A stretch of DNA of 32,172 nt from Viridibacillus soli (lineage in GTDB: Bacteria; Bacillota; Bacilli; Bacillales_A; Planococcaceae): NCBI RefSeq assembly GCF_016612995.1, contig NZ_JAEOAH010000053.1:1-32172 (forward strand). The letters run 5' to 3'. The translations under genes were made by a program, and so were the position numbers. Within the stretch, counting starts at the first letter, position 1, and the number at the start of each line of letters is the position of its first letter. A model generated the notes under the pieces. It was not told the origin of the DNA. It was given only the letters and a program-made list of their open reading frames with translations, and ran no database searches. This document shows positions 1-7,110 of this stretch, piece by piece.

Positions 1-37
1 GAGTTTCTGGACGCGGGTTCGACTCCCGCCGTCTCCA
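1..37 (+). ncRNA. ssrA: 3' end of tmRNA gene (partial)
   Basis: The T-arm-like GGGTTCGACTCCC followed by the acceptor strand CGTCTCCA matches the tRNA-like 3' end of Bacillus-type tmRNA, which rescues stalled ribosomes. Only the last 37 bases are in the window. The CCA tail is not encoded after the discriminator A. The gene end serves as the attachment site of the island, and integration regenerates it. A serine or other tRNA was considered, but the surrounding bases (TTTCTGGACGCGGG) fit ssrA better. Confidence 0.85.
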
Positions 38-39
38 TA
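25..39 (+). repeat. attL core of the island (15-bp direct repeat)
   Basis: CCCGCCGTCTCCATA is identical to 31999-32013. It lies in the 3' end of ssrA, a common target of tyrosine integrases, and an integrase gene starts the island immediately inside. The exact crossover within the 15 bp cannot be told. Confidence 0.85.
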
Positions 40-46
40 CAGCCAA

Positions 47-181
47 TTGTACTGAATTGGACTGAGTGTCATAAACGTTGTTAAATCAACGTTTGTGGCA
101 CTTTTTTAATGCCTTTGAGTTGTACCGAATTGGATTGAATCCTTATTAAAAACCTTATTAACCTTTGTTAATCCTTTGTTA
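47..181. repeat. Left-end direct repeats, candidate integrase arm sites
   Basis: TTGTACTGAATTGGACTGA (47-65) recurs with two changes at 120-138. CCTTATTA occurs at 141-148 and 153-160, and CCTTTGTTA at 162-170 and 173-181. The same CCTTATTA and CCTTTGT words recur near the right end at 31905-31924. Two-ended short repeats flanking att cores fit the arm-type sites bound by the N-terminal domain of Tn916-like integrases; the assignment is inference. Confidence 0.5.
65..107 (+). terminator. Rho-independent terminator behind ssrA, supplied by the island
   Basis: A 16-bp stem with two mismatches (65-80 pairing with 87-102), a TTAAAT loop and a run of six T. It lies 28 bases inside attL, so it would end ssrA transcription after integration has displaced the original host terminator. 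Confidence 0.8.
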
Positions 182-189
182 GTCCTATC

Positions 190-1356
190 CTAGTTTTCAT
201 CTGATTCATTGTTTAGGAAGTCGGTAAATTTATCGATTGTACCTGCTTTCGTTTTTTGCGTAACGTGTGCATAAATTTCTAATGTTGTTTTTACGTCACT
301 ATGGCCTAAACGGTATTGTACTTCTTTAATTGAGGCGCCGGCTTCAAATAGTAAGGAACAGTGCGTGTGACGTAGACCATGCGTCGTAATGTGTTCTAAC
401 TGGTGTTGTTTAAGGAGGTCTGAAAGCCACAGAACTGTTTTATTGGGATCCTGTAGCGCGTTAAAGGTGTTAGAGAACACTAGCTGCTTCTTAGTTTTGG
501 TATTGATTTTTTTTGCCGAAAAGAAAACATCTTGTTCAATTCGCCAAAGTTTTAATAGTTCCATCGTTTCTTGGTCGATTTTAATTGTACGCGATTTACC
601 GTTTTTGGTAGTACCAAGATATAAACCATCTTCACCGCGCTTTACTGCCTTCGTAATACGAATTTCAAACGTTTCGAAATCAATATCACTCCACCTTAGC
701 CCAAATACTTCTCCTTTACGCATACCTGAAAACGCAAGCAATCGAAAGACAGTTTGCTTTTTAATGTTTTCATCTTCCTGTAAATAGCTTAAGAACTGCA
801 CAAGCTGCTCACGGGAGTAAAAGTTTTCAAACTCTTCGTCGTCATCGTCAATTGAAATTTTGGATTTAATGACAGGCATTTCAACTAACTCAAAAGGGTT
901 TTTATCAATGATGCCGTGTTTAATAGCATACTTAATAACGAGGGCGGCATAGTTTTTCACCATACTAAAACGCTTTAACTTTTTGGACCATTGATTGACA
1001 TGCTTTTGACAAATAGCACCATCAATGTTCGCGATTCGATATGAACCAAAGGCCGGTAAAATATGATTTTGAAAAATCCGCTTTGTTTTTAACAGTGTGC
1101 TATCTTCCACGGTATTTTCATATTGCTCTAACCATAAATCGTATACCTCACCATAAGTGTCTTTAGCAACCGTACCATACGTCCCGTTTCTGACTTCTTG
1201 TTGCAATGTTAAATAAGCATCTTTAGCATCCTTTTTCGTTTTAAAGCCGCTGCGAGTAGTAGTCTTTTCTTTACCGGTTAATGGGTCAGTACCGATGTAA
1301 ATGTGGAACTTATATCGAGTTTCATTATTTTGTAGTTTATATGTTTTGATTTTCAC
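190..1356 (-). CDS. int: Tn916-like tyrosine integrase (first copy)
   Basis: A site-specific recombinase that should catalyse integration and excision at ssrA. The 388 residues show an N-terminal arm-binding (AP2-like) region with 'TGKEKTTTRSGFKTKKDA', a SAM-like core-binding domain (about 65-165) and a C-terminal catalytic domain with R213 (GMRKGE), H326 and R329 (HGLRHTH), H352 (GHSD) and the nucleophile Y362 (IYAHV). The set is complete, so the protein is probably active. The start is GTG with AGGAGG eight bases upstream. The gene is the terminal gene next to attL, the usual place of the integrase of a tmRNA island. A good sigma-A promoter and an overlapping palindromic operator lie upstream, so it is probably controlled separately from the second integrase. 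Confidence 0.93.
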   Translation of the reverse strand: MKIKTYKLQNNETRYKFHIYIGTDPLTGKEKTTTRSGFKTKKDAKDAYLTLQQEVRNGTYGTVAKDTYGEVYDLWLEQYENTVEDSTLLKTKRIFQNHILPAFGSYRIANIDGAICQKHVNQWSKKLKRFSMVKNYAALVIKYAIKHGIIDKNPFELVEMPVIKSKISIDDDDEEFENFYSREQLVQFLSYLQEDENIKKQTVFRLLAFSGMRKGEVFGLRWSDIDFETFEIRITKAVKRGEDGLYLGTTKNGKSRTIKIDQETMELLKLWRIEQDVFFSAKKINTKTKKQLVFSNTFNALQDPNKTVLWLSDLLKQHQLEHITTHGLRHTHCSLLFEAGASIKEVQYRLGHSDVKTTLEIYAHVTQKTKAGTIDKFTDFLNNESDEN

Positions 1357-1397
1357 TGTAATATCCTCCTGTTTCGTGCTTACGGAGACAAAGAGGT

Positions 1398-1416
1398 TGT
1401 AGTATAAATTACTACA
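1398..1416 (-). promoter_or_regulatory. Operator-like palindrome at the int start site
   Basis: TGTAGTA-TAAAT-TACTACA, a perfect 7-bp inverted repeat. It begins about seven bases downstream of the predicted -10 box, so a bound repressor would cover the transcription start of the first integrase gene. Confidence 0.5.
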
Positions 1417-1422
1417 GTTTAA

Positions 1423-1451
1423 ATTATATTGTATTTAAGAAGACAGAACAA
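1423..1451 (-). promoter_or_regulatory. Sigma-A-type promoter of the first integrase
   Basis: On the minus strand, TTGTTC (1446-1451) and a perfect TATAAT (1423-1428) are separated by 17 bp. The gene starts 67 bases downstream, leaving a leader that contains the operator-like palindrome. Confidence 0.6.
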
Positions 1452-1466
1452 ATAAGAGATGAAAAA

Positions 1467-1496
1467 AAGCACCTAGAATCAAAGTTCTAAGTGCTT
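1467..1496 (-). terminator. Terminator of the second integrase gene
   Basis: Stem AAGCAC.TAGAA paired with TTCTA.GTGCTT, followed on the minus strand by seven T. It lies 20 bases after the stop codon of the 1516-2694 gene and separates the two integrase transcription units. Confidence 0.75.
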
Positions 1497-1515
1497 CTTT
1501 CTGCTATTCAAGGAA

Positions 1516-2694
1516 TTAATAAATACCTTTTTCCGCTAGATATGCTAGTAAAAGATCTAAAGTGTTTGTCTTTATCTGTTCGGTAACATGAACGTAATAA
1601 GCGTTTGTCGTATTCTTATTTTCAGCGTGTCCCAAACGTTGTTGAATTCCGATTAAACTCGAGCCTGCTTCTGTTAATTGTGTGGCATGAGTGTGACGTA
1701 AGCCATGTATAGTAATGTATTTTAAACTAAGAACATCTAAAGCCTTTCGCAATAATTGATTTGGGTAATCCTGTTTGATGAAGTTATTTACTGTATTGCT
1801 GAATATCAACTGTTGATCATAGGGTTTAATTTCAATTCCGAGTTGGATCAAAAGCTGTTTTTGTTCAAGTTGCCATATCTTAAGTGCATTCAATGTTTCA
1901 TCATCCAAAATAAGAATTCGATTGATTTTTCCTTTTGGAACCCCTACATTATTACCATAGTTGTATTTAGAAAACGAGTAGCCATCGTGAATTGCTAATG
2001 TTTTTTTAGCAAAATCAATATCAGACCAAGTTAAAGGGATTAGTTCGCCTTTTCGCATTCCGGTGAACATTAGAAGACGAAGCAAGGCGTAGGATTTTGA
2101 ATCTAGATTCTTGCTGTAATCTAACAGAACCTTGAAGTCCTGAATGTCCAGATAATTATCGATTTTCCCTTGACCTTGCTCATTTGGAATCTTTGCAGTT
2201 TTAAAAGGATTGGAGTTGATATAATTATATCGCACTGCCGTTTCCATTACCTCTGATGCATAGTTAACAATGTGATGGAAGTACTTCAATTCCTTTGATA
2301 ATTGGTAAGCGAATTCCTCGCAATGTCGAACTGTTATTTTTGCAACCTTCAAGTCACTAAAGAATGGAAGGATGTGGTTCTTGAAATAGCCCTCAGTTTT
2401 TGAGTACGTACTCATAACGATTCCAGATTCCTTGTATAGCACATCCCATTCTTTATGAACGTCTGCAAATGATTTACGATTATTTTCAGGAGACTGTCCG
2501 TTATTATGTTGATACTTTAGCTTATCCAATGCAACCTGTGCCTGTTTTGGTGTCTTAAATCGGCTGCGTGTTACAGTTACTTCCTTACCTGTTAATGGGT
2601 CAACTCCTATATAAGCAGTGAAACGGTAGAAGTCCTTCCCGTTTTTTAATTGATAAGGTTGAATTGCTGGGTGATATTTTGATTGATTTGTCAT
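1516..2694 (-). CDS. Tn916-like tyrosine integrase (second copy)
   Basis: A second tyrosine recombinase of 392 residues with the same plan as its neighbour: N-terminal 'VDPLTGKEVTVTRSRFKT' arm-binding region, core-binding domain, and catalytic residues R214 (GMRKGE), H330 and R333 (HGLRHTH), H356 (RLGHAE) and a C-terminal tyrosine, most likely Y367 of NAYYVHV. The nucleophile motif has two adjacent tyrosines, which is slightly atypical. The start is ATG with GGAGG eight bases upstream. The two integrases are clearly diverged relatives, not a recent duplication. One may act on ssrA and the other on a different site or on excision, or the locus may be two stacked islands. Both reading frames are intact. 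Confidence 0.93.
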   Translation of the reverse strand: MTNQSKYHPAIQPYQLKNGKDFYRFTAYIGVDPLTGKEVTVTRSRFKTPKQAQVALDKLKYQHNNGQSPENNRKSFADVHKEWDVLYKESGIVMSTYSKTEGYFKNHILPFFSDLKVAKITVRHCEEFAYQLSKELKYFHHIVNYASEVMETAVRYNYINSNPFKTAKIPNEQGQGKIDNYLDIQDFKVLLDYSKNLDSKSYALLRLLMFTGMRKGELIPLTWSDIDFAKKTLAIHDGYSFSKYNYGNNVGVPKGKINRILILDDETLNALKIWQLEQKQLLIQLGIEIKPYDQQLIFSNTVNNFIKQDYPNQLLRKALDVLSLKYITIHGLRHTHATQLTEAGSSLIGIQQRLGHAENKNTTNAYYVHVTEQIKTNTLDLLLAYLAEKGIY

Positions 2695-2798
2695 GTTGAT
2701 TTCCTCCGGTTATGTGTTTTTTTTAGTTGTGTTTTTTATGCAAGTAGGGTGGTGATAAGAAGCCTGATAATAATCTGCAAGCACTTAACCACCTATTT

Positions 2799-2990
2799 TT
2801 AAAAGCTATTTTGACGCATAAACTCGTCCAGTGCTGTTTTAGATACTCGACGTAATCTACCGATTTCTACTATTTCTAATCCCATTGCACGAAATGAAAT
2901 TAATGTTTTGTAAGAAACATTGATATATGCCGCGGCGGTTTTAAGGTCCCACCACTCAGAATTTGTATTTTCCCTTTTTAAATCTTGCAT
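2799..2990 (-). CDS. Excisionase-like helix-turn-helix DNA-binding protein
   Basis: A 63-residue protein with a MerR/excisionase-type HTH (HTH_17 class): 'WWDLKTAAAYINVSYKTL' followed by 'IGRLRRVSKTALDEFM', the usual recognition helix and wing. Such proteins direct tyrosine integrases to excise, and this one lies directly upstream of the second integrase on the same strand. I place the start at the ATG at 2990 because AAAGGAG lies eight bases before it; the longer frame to 3032 has no ribosome binding site and runs into the leader hairpin. A role as repressor rather than excisionase cannot be excluded. Confidence 0.75.
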   Translation of the reverse strand: MQDLKRENTNSEWWDLKTAAAYINVSYKTLISFRAMGLEIVEIGRLRRVSKTALDEFMRQNSF

Positions 2991-3020
2991 ATGATCTTCT
3001 CCTTTAGATAAAAAGATAAG

Positions 3021-3076
3021 AAACCCCATCACTAATAAGGACAGAATTATTGTCTGTCTTTAAAGTAATGGGGTTT
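3021..3076 (-). promoter_or_regulatory. Terminator-like hairpin in the excisionase leader
   Basis: On the minus strand, AAACCCCATTACT pairs with AGTGATGGGGTTT (one mismatch), with an inner GACAG/CTGTC stem in the loop. T-rich sequence follows, and the ribosome binding site starts about 16 bases later. The hairpin precedes the gene it would control, so it may be an attenuator. A leader with the same AAGGGAAAACCCCA box precedes the 22346 gene. Confidence 0.5.
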
Positions 3077-3119
3077 TCCCTTGTTAGTATTAATTTAATA
3101 TGATTGTACGTTGTTATCT

Positions 3120-3170
3120 CGAAATGAAATTAATGTTTTGCGAGAAACACTTACATATGCAGTAGAAATT
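3120..3170 (-). pseudogene. Remnant of a duplicated excisionase gene
   Basis: The 21 bases from 3120 are identical to those from 2890 inside the intact excisionase-like gene, and similarity continues for about 30 more bases with substitutions. The copies lie exactly 230 bp apart and in the same orientation. No open frame remains, so this is a partial duplicate or the residue of a second element's excisionase gene. Confidence 0.6.
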
Positions 3171-3314
3171 TTGAAATCACTTGTGATCCTCTACAGCTAA
3201 GTAGCTGCATTCGAATTTATTCCTATCTCTTTCTAGAAGACTAGATATCTAGCCAGGTTATTTTAAAGCTAAAAATATAATAACAGCTTTCTTTTCATAT
3301 TCGAATAGCTACAA

Positions 3315-4991
3315 TTAATTTTTAATTTTTTTATCTTGGTTTACAAAAGGCGATAAGATAATAAATTCTTTTCGTCCAGATTTACCACCAAGGTCATGCT
3401 GAATAAATCCGCGCTCTTCTAAAGTTTTTAATGCTAAGTTAAAGGGCGGTGCAGTAGTAAAAATCTTCTTTGTTTTTTGCCATAAATCTTGTTTAGAAAT
3501 TTTACTAGTTTTCTTTTCTTGAGCTAGTAAAGCTAATTTACGTAGCAAATGTTGAGCTGAATCATTCGATTCTTTGTTAAACATGATTCCAAAGGCATTC
3601 GCGATTTGGGAATCAAAGTACTCCTTTAAACTGAGTGCTTCTTCTAACGTCTTCACATCAATCATTGTAGGAATATCAGATTTTACCTTTGCACTTTCGG
3701 CGTGTTTTGCAACATGAAGTAACCCTGCAATTCTTAATAGGTTTCCAATGATTTTGCCGCCCCAACTTTTTAATTCGTCGCCATATAGCTGTTCTGGCAA
3801 AAATAATGTCTCTACATCATATTCGAACTTCTTCAAGACATCATATGATTCTGAGGAAAGTTTAAGTGCGACAGAATCGTTTTCTTCAAAATTTAGTAAT
3901 TTAGAAATTAAATCGTTATATGACTTTTTAATAACAGGGTCTACTGGTTCGGCATTATACACATCTCGTTTGCCTAATAAATCTTCCGGTATTGCGATTA
4001 GAAAGCGCGGGATTAAACCCCGATCAATAATTTTCTGAGGCATATCCTGAATAATGGTTGGCTGCGCAGAGATGCAAATCGTTACTAAAGGTTCTTCTAT
4101 TCGTTCGGTATCTCTTGAAATTCGGTCAGTCCGCAGGGAGTCACCCGAATAACCTTTTAAATACACATCTAGTTTACTTGCTTCTAATTTAATTGACGAT
4201 TTTAACCGTTCAAATAAATCACCTTCTGAAGAAGCAATTGCAATGCGTTCAGAGTTTTGGGTAATCCTTGAAACGATTACTTCTTCAGTAGAGTTGTCTA
4301 AGACAAGAGCTGGAGCGGGCTTTAATTTTAATTTTTCACTTGAGGCCCATAACTCCTCTAACTGGTCTAGTAGCTCACTATCACCTGATTTTGCATATTC
4401 ATTTTCAATTTTATCTATACGTTTTTTAAGTAAAGATAGTTGTTTTACATTCTTTTTTTGTTCTTCTTGATGTAACTTAATAAGCTTTGATTCATACTCG
4501 AATATAGGTTCCATCATTAATCCAAAAACAGTTGACTTACGATTTGATGCTTGTAATAGTACGGCGGTGTAAGTGTTCAAAGGCTCTTTCCATCCTGTGA
4601 TTGGTTCAACGTGAAACTTCTTTTGTAAAACTGTTGATAGTCCACCGATTAAACAAATTGAAGCAAGGTCTACAGGAGTCTGTGTAAAGCGACTTACTGA
4701 TAAAACCATATTTTTAAAAAGGCTAGGAAAAACATTGACATCAAATGGCTTTAGGGCTAACTTTTCAAATGTTATTGGTGGTTGCCACTCATACCCATAT
4801 TCATCGGTACTATTGATGTTCTCATATAGTTCCTCAAAAAGTTGAAGCTCCTTACCATGCTCATTAGCCGCGCTTGTTTTAGTATGCTTTACTTCACTTT
4901 CAATGTTTTGCTTTGGCATAGATTTTGAAAAATTGACCTCCACTTCTTGATTTTCTAGATTAAGTTCATTCACTTCTTGATTACTGTGCAT
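3315..4991 (-). CDS. DUF3987-family protein, primase/helicase-like
   Basis: A 558-residue protein resembling the DUF3987 (YfjI-like) family, found in phages and islands as replicative primase/helicase-like proteins. After an acidic, low-complexity N-terminus (about 1-70), the P-loop region has 'LLQASNRKST' (about 145-154), a degenerate Walker A typical of the family. It is followed by 'SSEGDLFERL', 'VTICISAQPTIIQDM' and the arginine-containing 'RGLIPRFLIAIPED'. The C-terminus ('LEERGFIQHDLGGKSGRKEF') looks like a winged helix. The start at 4991 is chosen for the GGAGG ten bases upstream; an upstream frame reads through a CTTTC repeat without a ribosome binding site. It probably supports replication of the excised island. 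The family assignment is from memory of motifs. Confidence 0.7.
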   Translation of the reverse strand: MHSNQEVNELNLENQEVEVNFSKSMPKQNIESEVKHTKTSAANEHGKELQLFEELYENINSTDEYGYEWQPPITFEKLALKPFDVNVFPSLFKNMVLSVSRFTQTPVDLASICLIGGLSTVLQKKFHVEPITGWKEPLNTYTAVLLQASNRKSTVFGLMMEPIFEYESKLIKLHQEEQKKNVKQLSLLKKRIDKIENEYAKSGDSELLDQLEELWASSEKLKLKPAPALVLDNSTEEVIVSRITQNSERIAIASSEGDLFERLKSSIKLEASKLDVYLKGYSGDSLRTDRISRDTERIEEPLVTICISAQPTIIQDMPQKIIDRGLIPRFLIAIPEDLLGKRDVYNAEPVDPVIKKSYNDLISKLLNFEENDSVALKLSSESYDVLKKFEYDVETLFLPEQLYGDELKSWGGKIIGNLLRIAGLLHVAKHAESAKVKSDIPTMIDVKTLEEALSLKEYFDSQIANAFGIMFNKESNDSAQHLLRKLALLAQEKKTSKISKQDLWQKTKKIFTTAPPFNLALKTLEERGFIQHDLGGKSGRKEFIILSPFVNQDKKIKN

Positions 4992-5020
4992 ATCCAAATT
5001 TCCTCCGTTATTTTTCTTTT

Positions 5021-5040
5021 CTTTCCTTTCCTTTCCTTTC
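5021..5040 (-). repeat. Pentanucleotide tandem repeat in a 5' leader
   Basis: Four exact CTTTC units on the plus strand (GAAAG on the coding strand) lie about 30 bases upstream of the chosen start of the DUF3987-like gene, upstream of its GGAGG. It is a purine-rich leader tract. Because it lies outside the coding region, length changes would alter leader spacing rather than frame. Confidence 0.6.
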
Positions 5041-5069
5041 CCTAAGTACCTAAACGTTAAGGAATACAT

Positions 5070-5323
5070 AGATTACTTGCTTTCCGGTTAGGGTACTGTT
5101 GAATCCTAGAAGGACTAAAACAACTTGTCCTACTAAAAACTTGAATCATTCTACCATGGTGTTTTTTAGATTCGAATACCTATTAAAAATATATTTATTG
5201 AATTTTTTAATGTAACCCTGGTGTATTTCCTCAAATCTGCAAATCAGTATATCTTATGATTTTTTACGTTCTTATAGTTCCAAAGTATCATTTGAGGTTT
5301 TTATGTAATTGTAGAAAACAAAA
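5070..5323. other. Intergenic stretch, no gene seen
   Basis: AT-rich sequence without a convincing open frame. It holds a weak imperfect inverted repeat around 5111-5141 (AGGACTA ... TGTCCTA) and presumably the promoter of the minus-strand DUF3987-like gene, but I cannot pick out a clear -35/-10 pair. Confidence 0.4.
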
Positions 5324-5347
5324 AGGGCTATCCATTAGGACAACCCT
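5324..5347 (-). terminator. Terminator of the IS-truncated gene
   Basis: AGGGCTATCC pairs with GGACAACCCT, allowing G-T pairs, and the minus-strand product continues into TTTTTGTTTT. It lies about 30 bases downstream of the stop codon at 5379. Confidence 0.55.
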
Positions 5348-5378
5348 CATTACGCTTTAATATGTGTTTTGGTTCGGT

Positions 5379-5613
5379 TTAATAATTCGAAAGGAAAGCC
5401 TTCATTACTAATTCACGCCTTTTATCCTGATTAGATTTTGCGTAGTTACTTTGGTTATATCTTTTTAGATAGGCTTGCTGTTTTTCGTTGGCTTGTTTTC
5501 TGTTTTCCTCCGCCTCTAACGTAGCTAGAAGGGCCTCTTCTTTCAGTTGTCGTTCTAAAGCTTCCTTGGCCAGTAAAAAGTGTTTGGCATATTTTGGATC
5601 TATGTCAATATCC
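5379..5613 (-). pseudogene. C-terminal fragment of a coiled-coil protein, cut by an IS
   Basis: An open frame of 77 residues ends at 5379 and runs without a start codon into the left end of the insertion sequence, where a stop in the IS closes it. The fragment is highly charged and helical ('LAKEALERQLKEEALLATL' and 'KQANEKQQAYLKRY'), as in coiled coils. The rest of the gene is not found on the other side of the IS. No family is recognised. Confidence 0.65.
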
Positions 5614-5640
5614 TGGACACAAAAAAGTTAAGTCAATTTC

Positions 5641-5752
5641 GGAACGGCATCCATTCATGGAGCGTCCTGTATCCAGCGAAGCCAGTCAAGTGAAAGTGCG
5701 CACATGACAGCTTTCGCTAGATACAGGAAATTCAACCCATGGATGTCGTTCC
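5641..5752. repeat. 112-bp imperfect palindrome in the IS tail
   Basis: Outer arms GGAACG.CATCCAT (left) and ATGGATG.CGTTCC (right), then CCTGTATC.AGCGAAG pairing with CTTTCGCT.GATACAGG, then CAGTCA.GTG pairing with CACATGACAG, around a loop of about 8 bases. It would fold into a stem of about 45 bp. It lies between orfB and the terminal repeat, where IS3 elements are normally short. Confidence 0.7.
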
Positions 5753-5801
5753 AAAAAAATGTGTAGGTAGGGTGAATCGATAAGACGAATTTATCCCCTA
5801 C

Positions 5802-6665
5802 TCAAGCTGCGTTTTTACGGCATAAGTCTTCTAATTGTTGCGGCGTTAAATAATCAATGGCCCCGTGAATCCTTTTTCGGTTATACCACGATTCAATGTA
5901 GTGAAAGAGGGCTAAGCGGGCTGTTTCAAAGTCGATATAAGTCGTGCGATACACTTCTTCCTTCTTCAATGTCGCGTGGAAGGATTCGATACAGGCATTA
6001 TCGTATGGGCATCCTTTACGGCTAAAAGATTGCTCTATTTTTGCATCTTTCAATGCTTTTTCGAAGTCTTCGCTCGTATATTGACTGCCCAAATCGGTAT
6101 GCAAAATTAGTCCCTCATCGAGCTGTTGTCCGTCAACTGCATTCGCCAAAGCTTGTAAAACCAGTTCCGTCGTCATGGATGTGGAAAATGAATAACCTAT
6201 GATTTTTTTCGTGTGTAAATCAAGGACAGAAGCTAGGTAACACCAGCCGTCCCTCAATGTGTGGATGTCCGTAATATCTGCAACCCATTTTTCATTCATC
6301 GTTGTCGTTTCAAAATCTTGTTCCAATAAGTTTTCACGTTCCTCGACTTGTCCAGTAGAGGAAGTAGGTCGGTATTTTTTCACAATCGTTGATCGAATTT
6401 CTGCTTCTTTCATAATTCGCTGCACACGTTTTAAGCTAACCTGGAATCCTTCTTTCTTCGTTAAAAGATGATGGATTTTCGGCGCACCGTAACGCCCTTT
6501 ACTCTCTGCATGGATGATTTTTATGCGCGCTAAAAGCACTTCGTTTTCGACTGCGTACGAAGATTTTTCTTTATGAAATGACTGGTAATACGTGCTTCTA
6601 GGTACTTTTAATACTTCGCACATGATGCGGATTGGGTGGTTTTTTCTTCTGTTCAATGTAGTCAA
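5802..6665 (-). CDS. IS3-family transposase OrfB (frameshifted near the N-terminus)
   Basis: The catalytic half of the transposase: 'WVADITDIH' with D130, 'LHTDLGSQYTSED' with D191 and 'NACIESFHATLKKE' with E227 form the DDE triad of the rve integrase fold, preceded by the HTH_21-like 'RYGAPKIHHLL'. The frame here starts with TTG and lacks the usual N-terminus. In the -1 frame relative to orfA, the sequence upstream reads 'KKVTNQEIIDYIEQKK', the expected OrfB start, and joins this frame ('NHPIRIMCEVLKV') only if one A is removed from the six-A run at 6640-6645. The natural OrfAB fusion is therefore probably broken in this copy. Confidence 0.85.
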   Translation of the reverse strand: MTTLNRRKNHPIRIMCEVLKVPRSTYYQSFHKEKSSYAVENEVLLARIKIIHAESKGRYGAPKIHHLLTKKEGFQVSLKRVQRIMKEAEIRSTIVKKYRPTSSTGQVEERENLLEQDFETTTMNEKWVADITDIHTLRDGWCYLASVLDLHTKKIIGYSFSTSMTTELVLQALANAVDGQQLDEGLILHTDLGSQYTSEDFEKALKDAKIEQSFSRKGCPYDNACIESFHATLKKEEVYRTTYIDFETARLALFHYIESWYNRKRIHGAIDYLTPQQLEDLCRKNAA

Positions 6666-6680
6666 TGATCTCTTGGTTAG

Positions 6681-6941
6681 TTACTTTCTTGCGAATATGG
6701 TCATAGCCTTTTTTAGGATTTCAATCTCCTGTTGAAGACGTAGATTTTCTTTTTGAATTTCTGCAATTTCTACTGGTGTCAAACCACCGCTTACTTCTAT
6801 TGGAGATAGAGCTTTGATCCATTTATAAATTGTTACTTCAGACACACCATATTCGTTACTCAGATCACTCACAGACGTACCAGAACTGTAGAGTTCGACA
6901 ATTGATTGTTTAAATTCTTGATTATAACGTTTTTGTTTCAT
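6681..6941 (-). CDS. IS3-family transposase OrfA (HTH protein)
   Basis: An 86-residue DNA-binding protein: 'YNQEFKQSIVELYSSG', then an HTH with 'VSDLSNEYGVSEVTIYKWI', then a leucine-zipper-like helix 'EIQKENLRLQQEIEILKKAM', as in OrfA of IS3 elements. A slippery A-AAA-AAG heptamer at 6708-6714 is in the right frame for the -1 shift that makes OrfAB in this family. ATG start at the end near the 6996 terminal repeat. Confidence 0.9.
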   Translation of the reverse strand: MKQKRYNQEFKQSIVELYSSGTSVSDLSNEYGVSEVTIYKWIKALSPIEVSGGLTPVEIAEIQKENLRLQQEIEILKKAMTIFARK

Positions 6942-7053
6942 ATTCGGACACGACCTCTCTATTTATTAGGATAGAGACTTAACTAACTTGTGTCCACATG
7001 TCTATACTAGCACCAGTAGTTTGTAACTTTATTAATATTTAGTTTTAATGATG

Positions 7054-7059
7054 TATAAT
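7054..7059 (+). promoter_or_regulatory. Possible -10 box of the Avs-like gene
   Basis: A perfect TATAAT lies 52 bases before the start codon of the 7111 gene. No good -35 is seen at 16-18 bp spacing, so this is a weak call. Confidence 0.35.
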
Positions 7060-7110
7060 TGAATATAAGAACTTTCTTGATTATTTTACTATGATAGTGA
7101 GGTTATTTAA

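Larger units (their letters stand above)
5614..6996 (-). mobile_element. IS3-family (IS150-like) insertion sequence, 1.38 kb
   Basis: Terminal inverted repeats TGGACACAA....GTTAAGTC at 5614-5634 and 6976-6996 match at 17 or more of 21 positions and end in the TG...CA dinucleotides of the family. Inside are orfA (6681-6941) and orfB (5802-6665) on the minus strand. No 3-5 bp target duplication is visible: the flanks are TCC on the left and CAT on the right. This suggests a deletion or recombination after insertion, which agrees with the truncated gene on the left. Between orfB and the left end lies an unusually long 180-bp tail that contains a large palindrome. Confidence 0.88.

Noticed and set aside
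389-787. 132-codon plus-strand frame
   Set aside because: Antisense to the catalytic domain of the first integrase.
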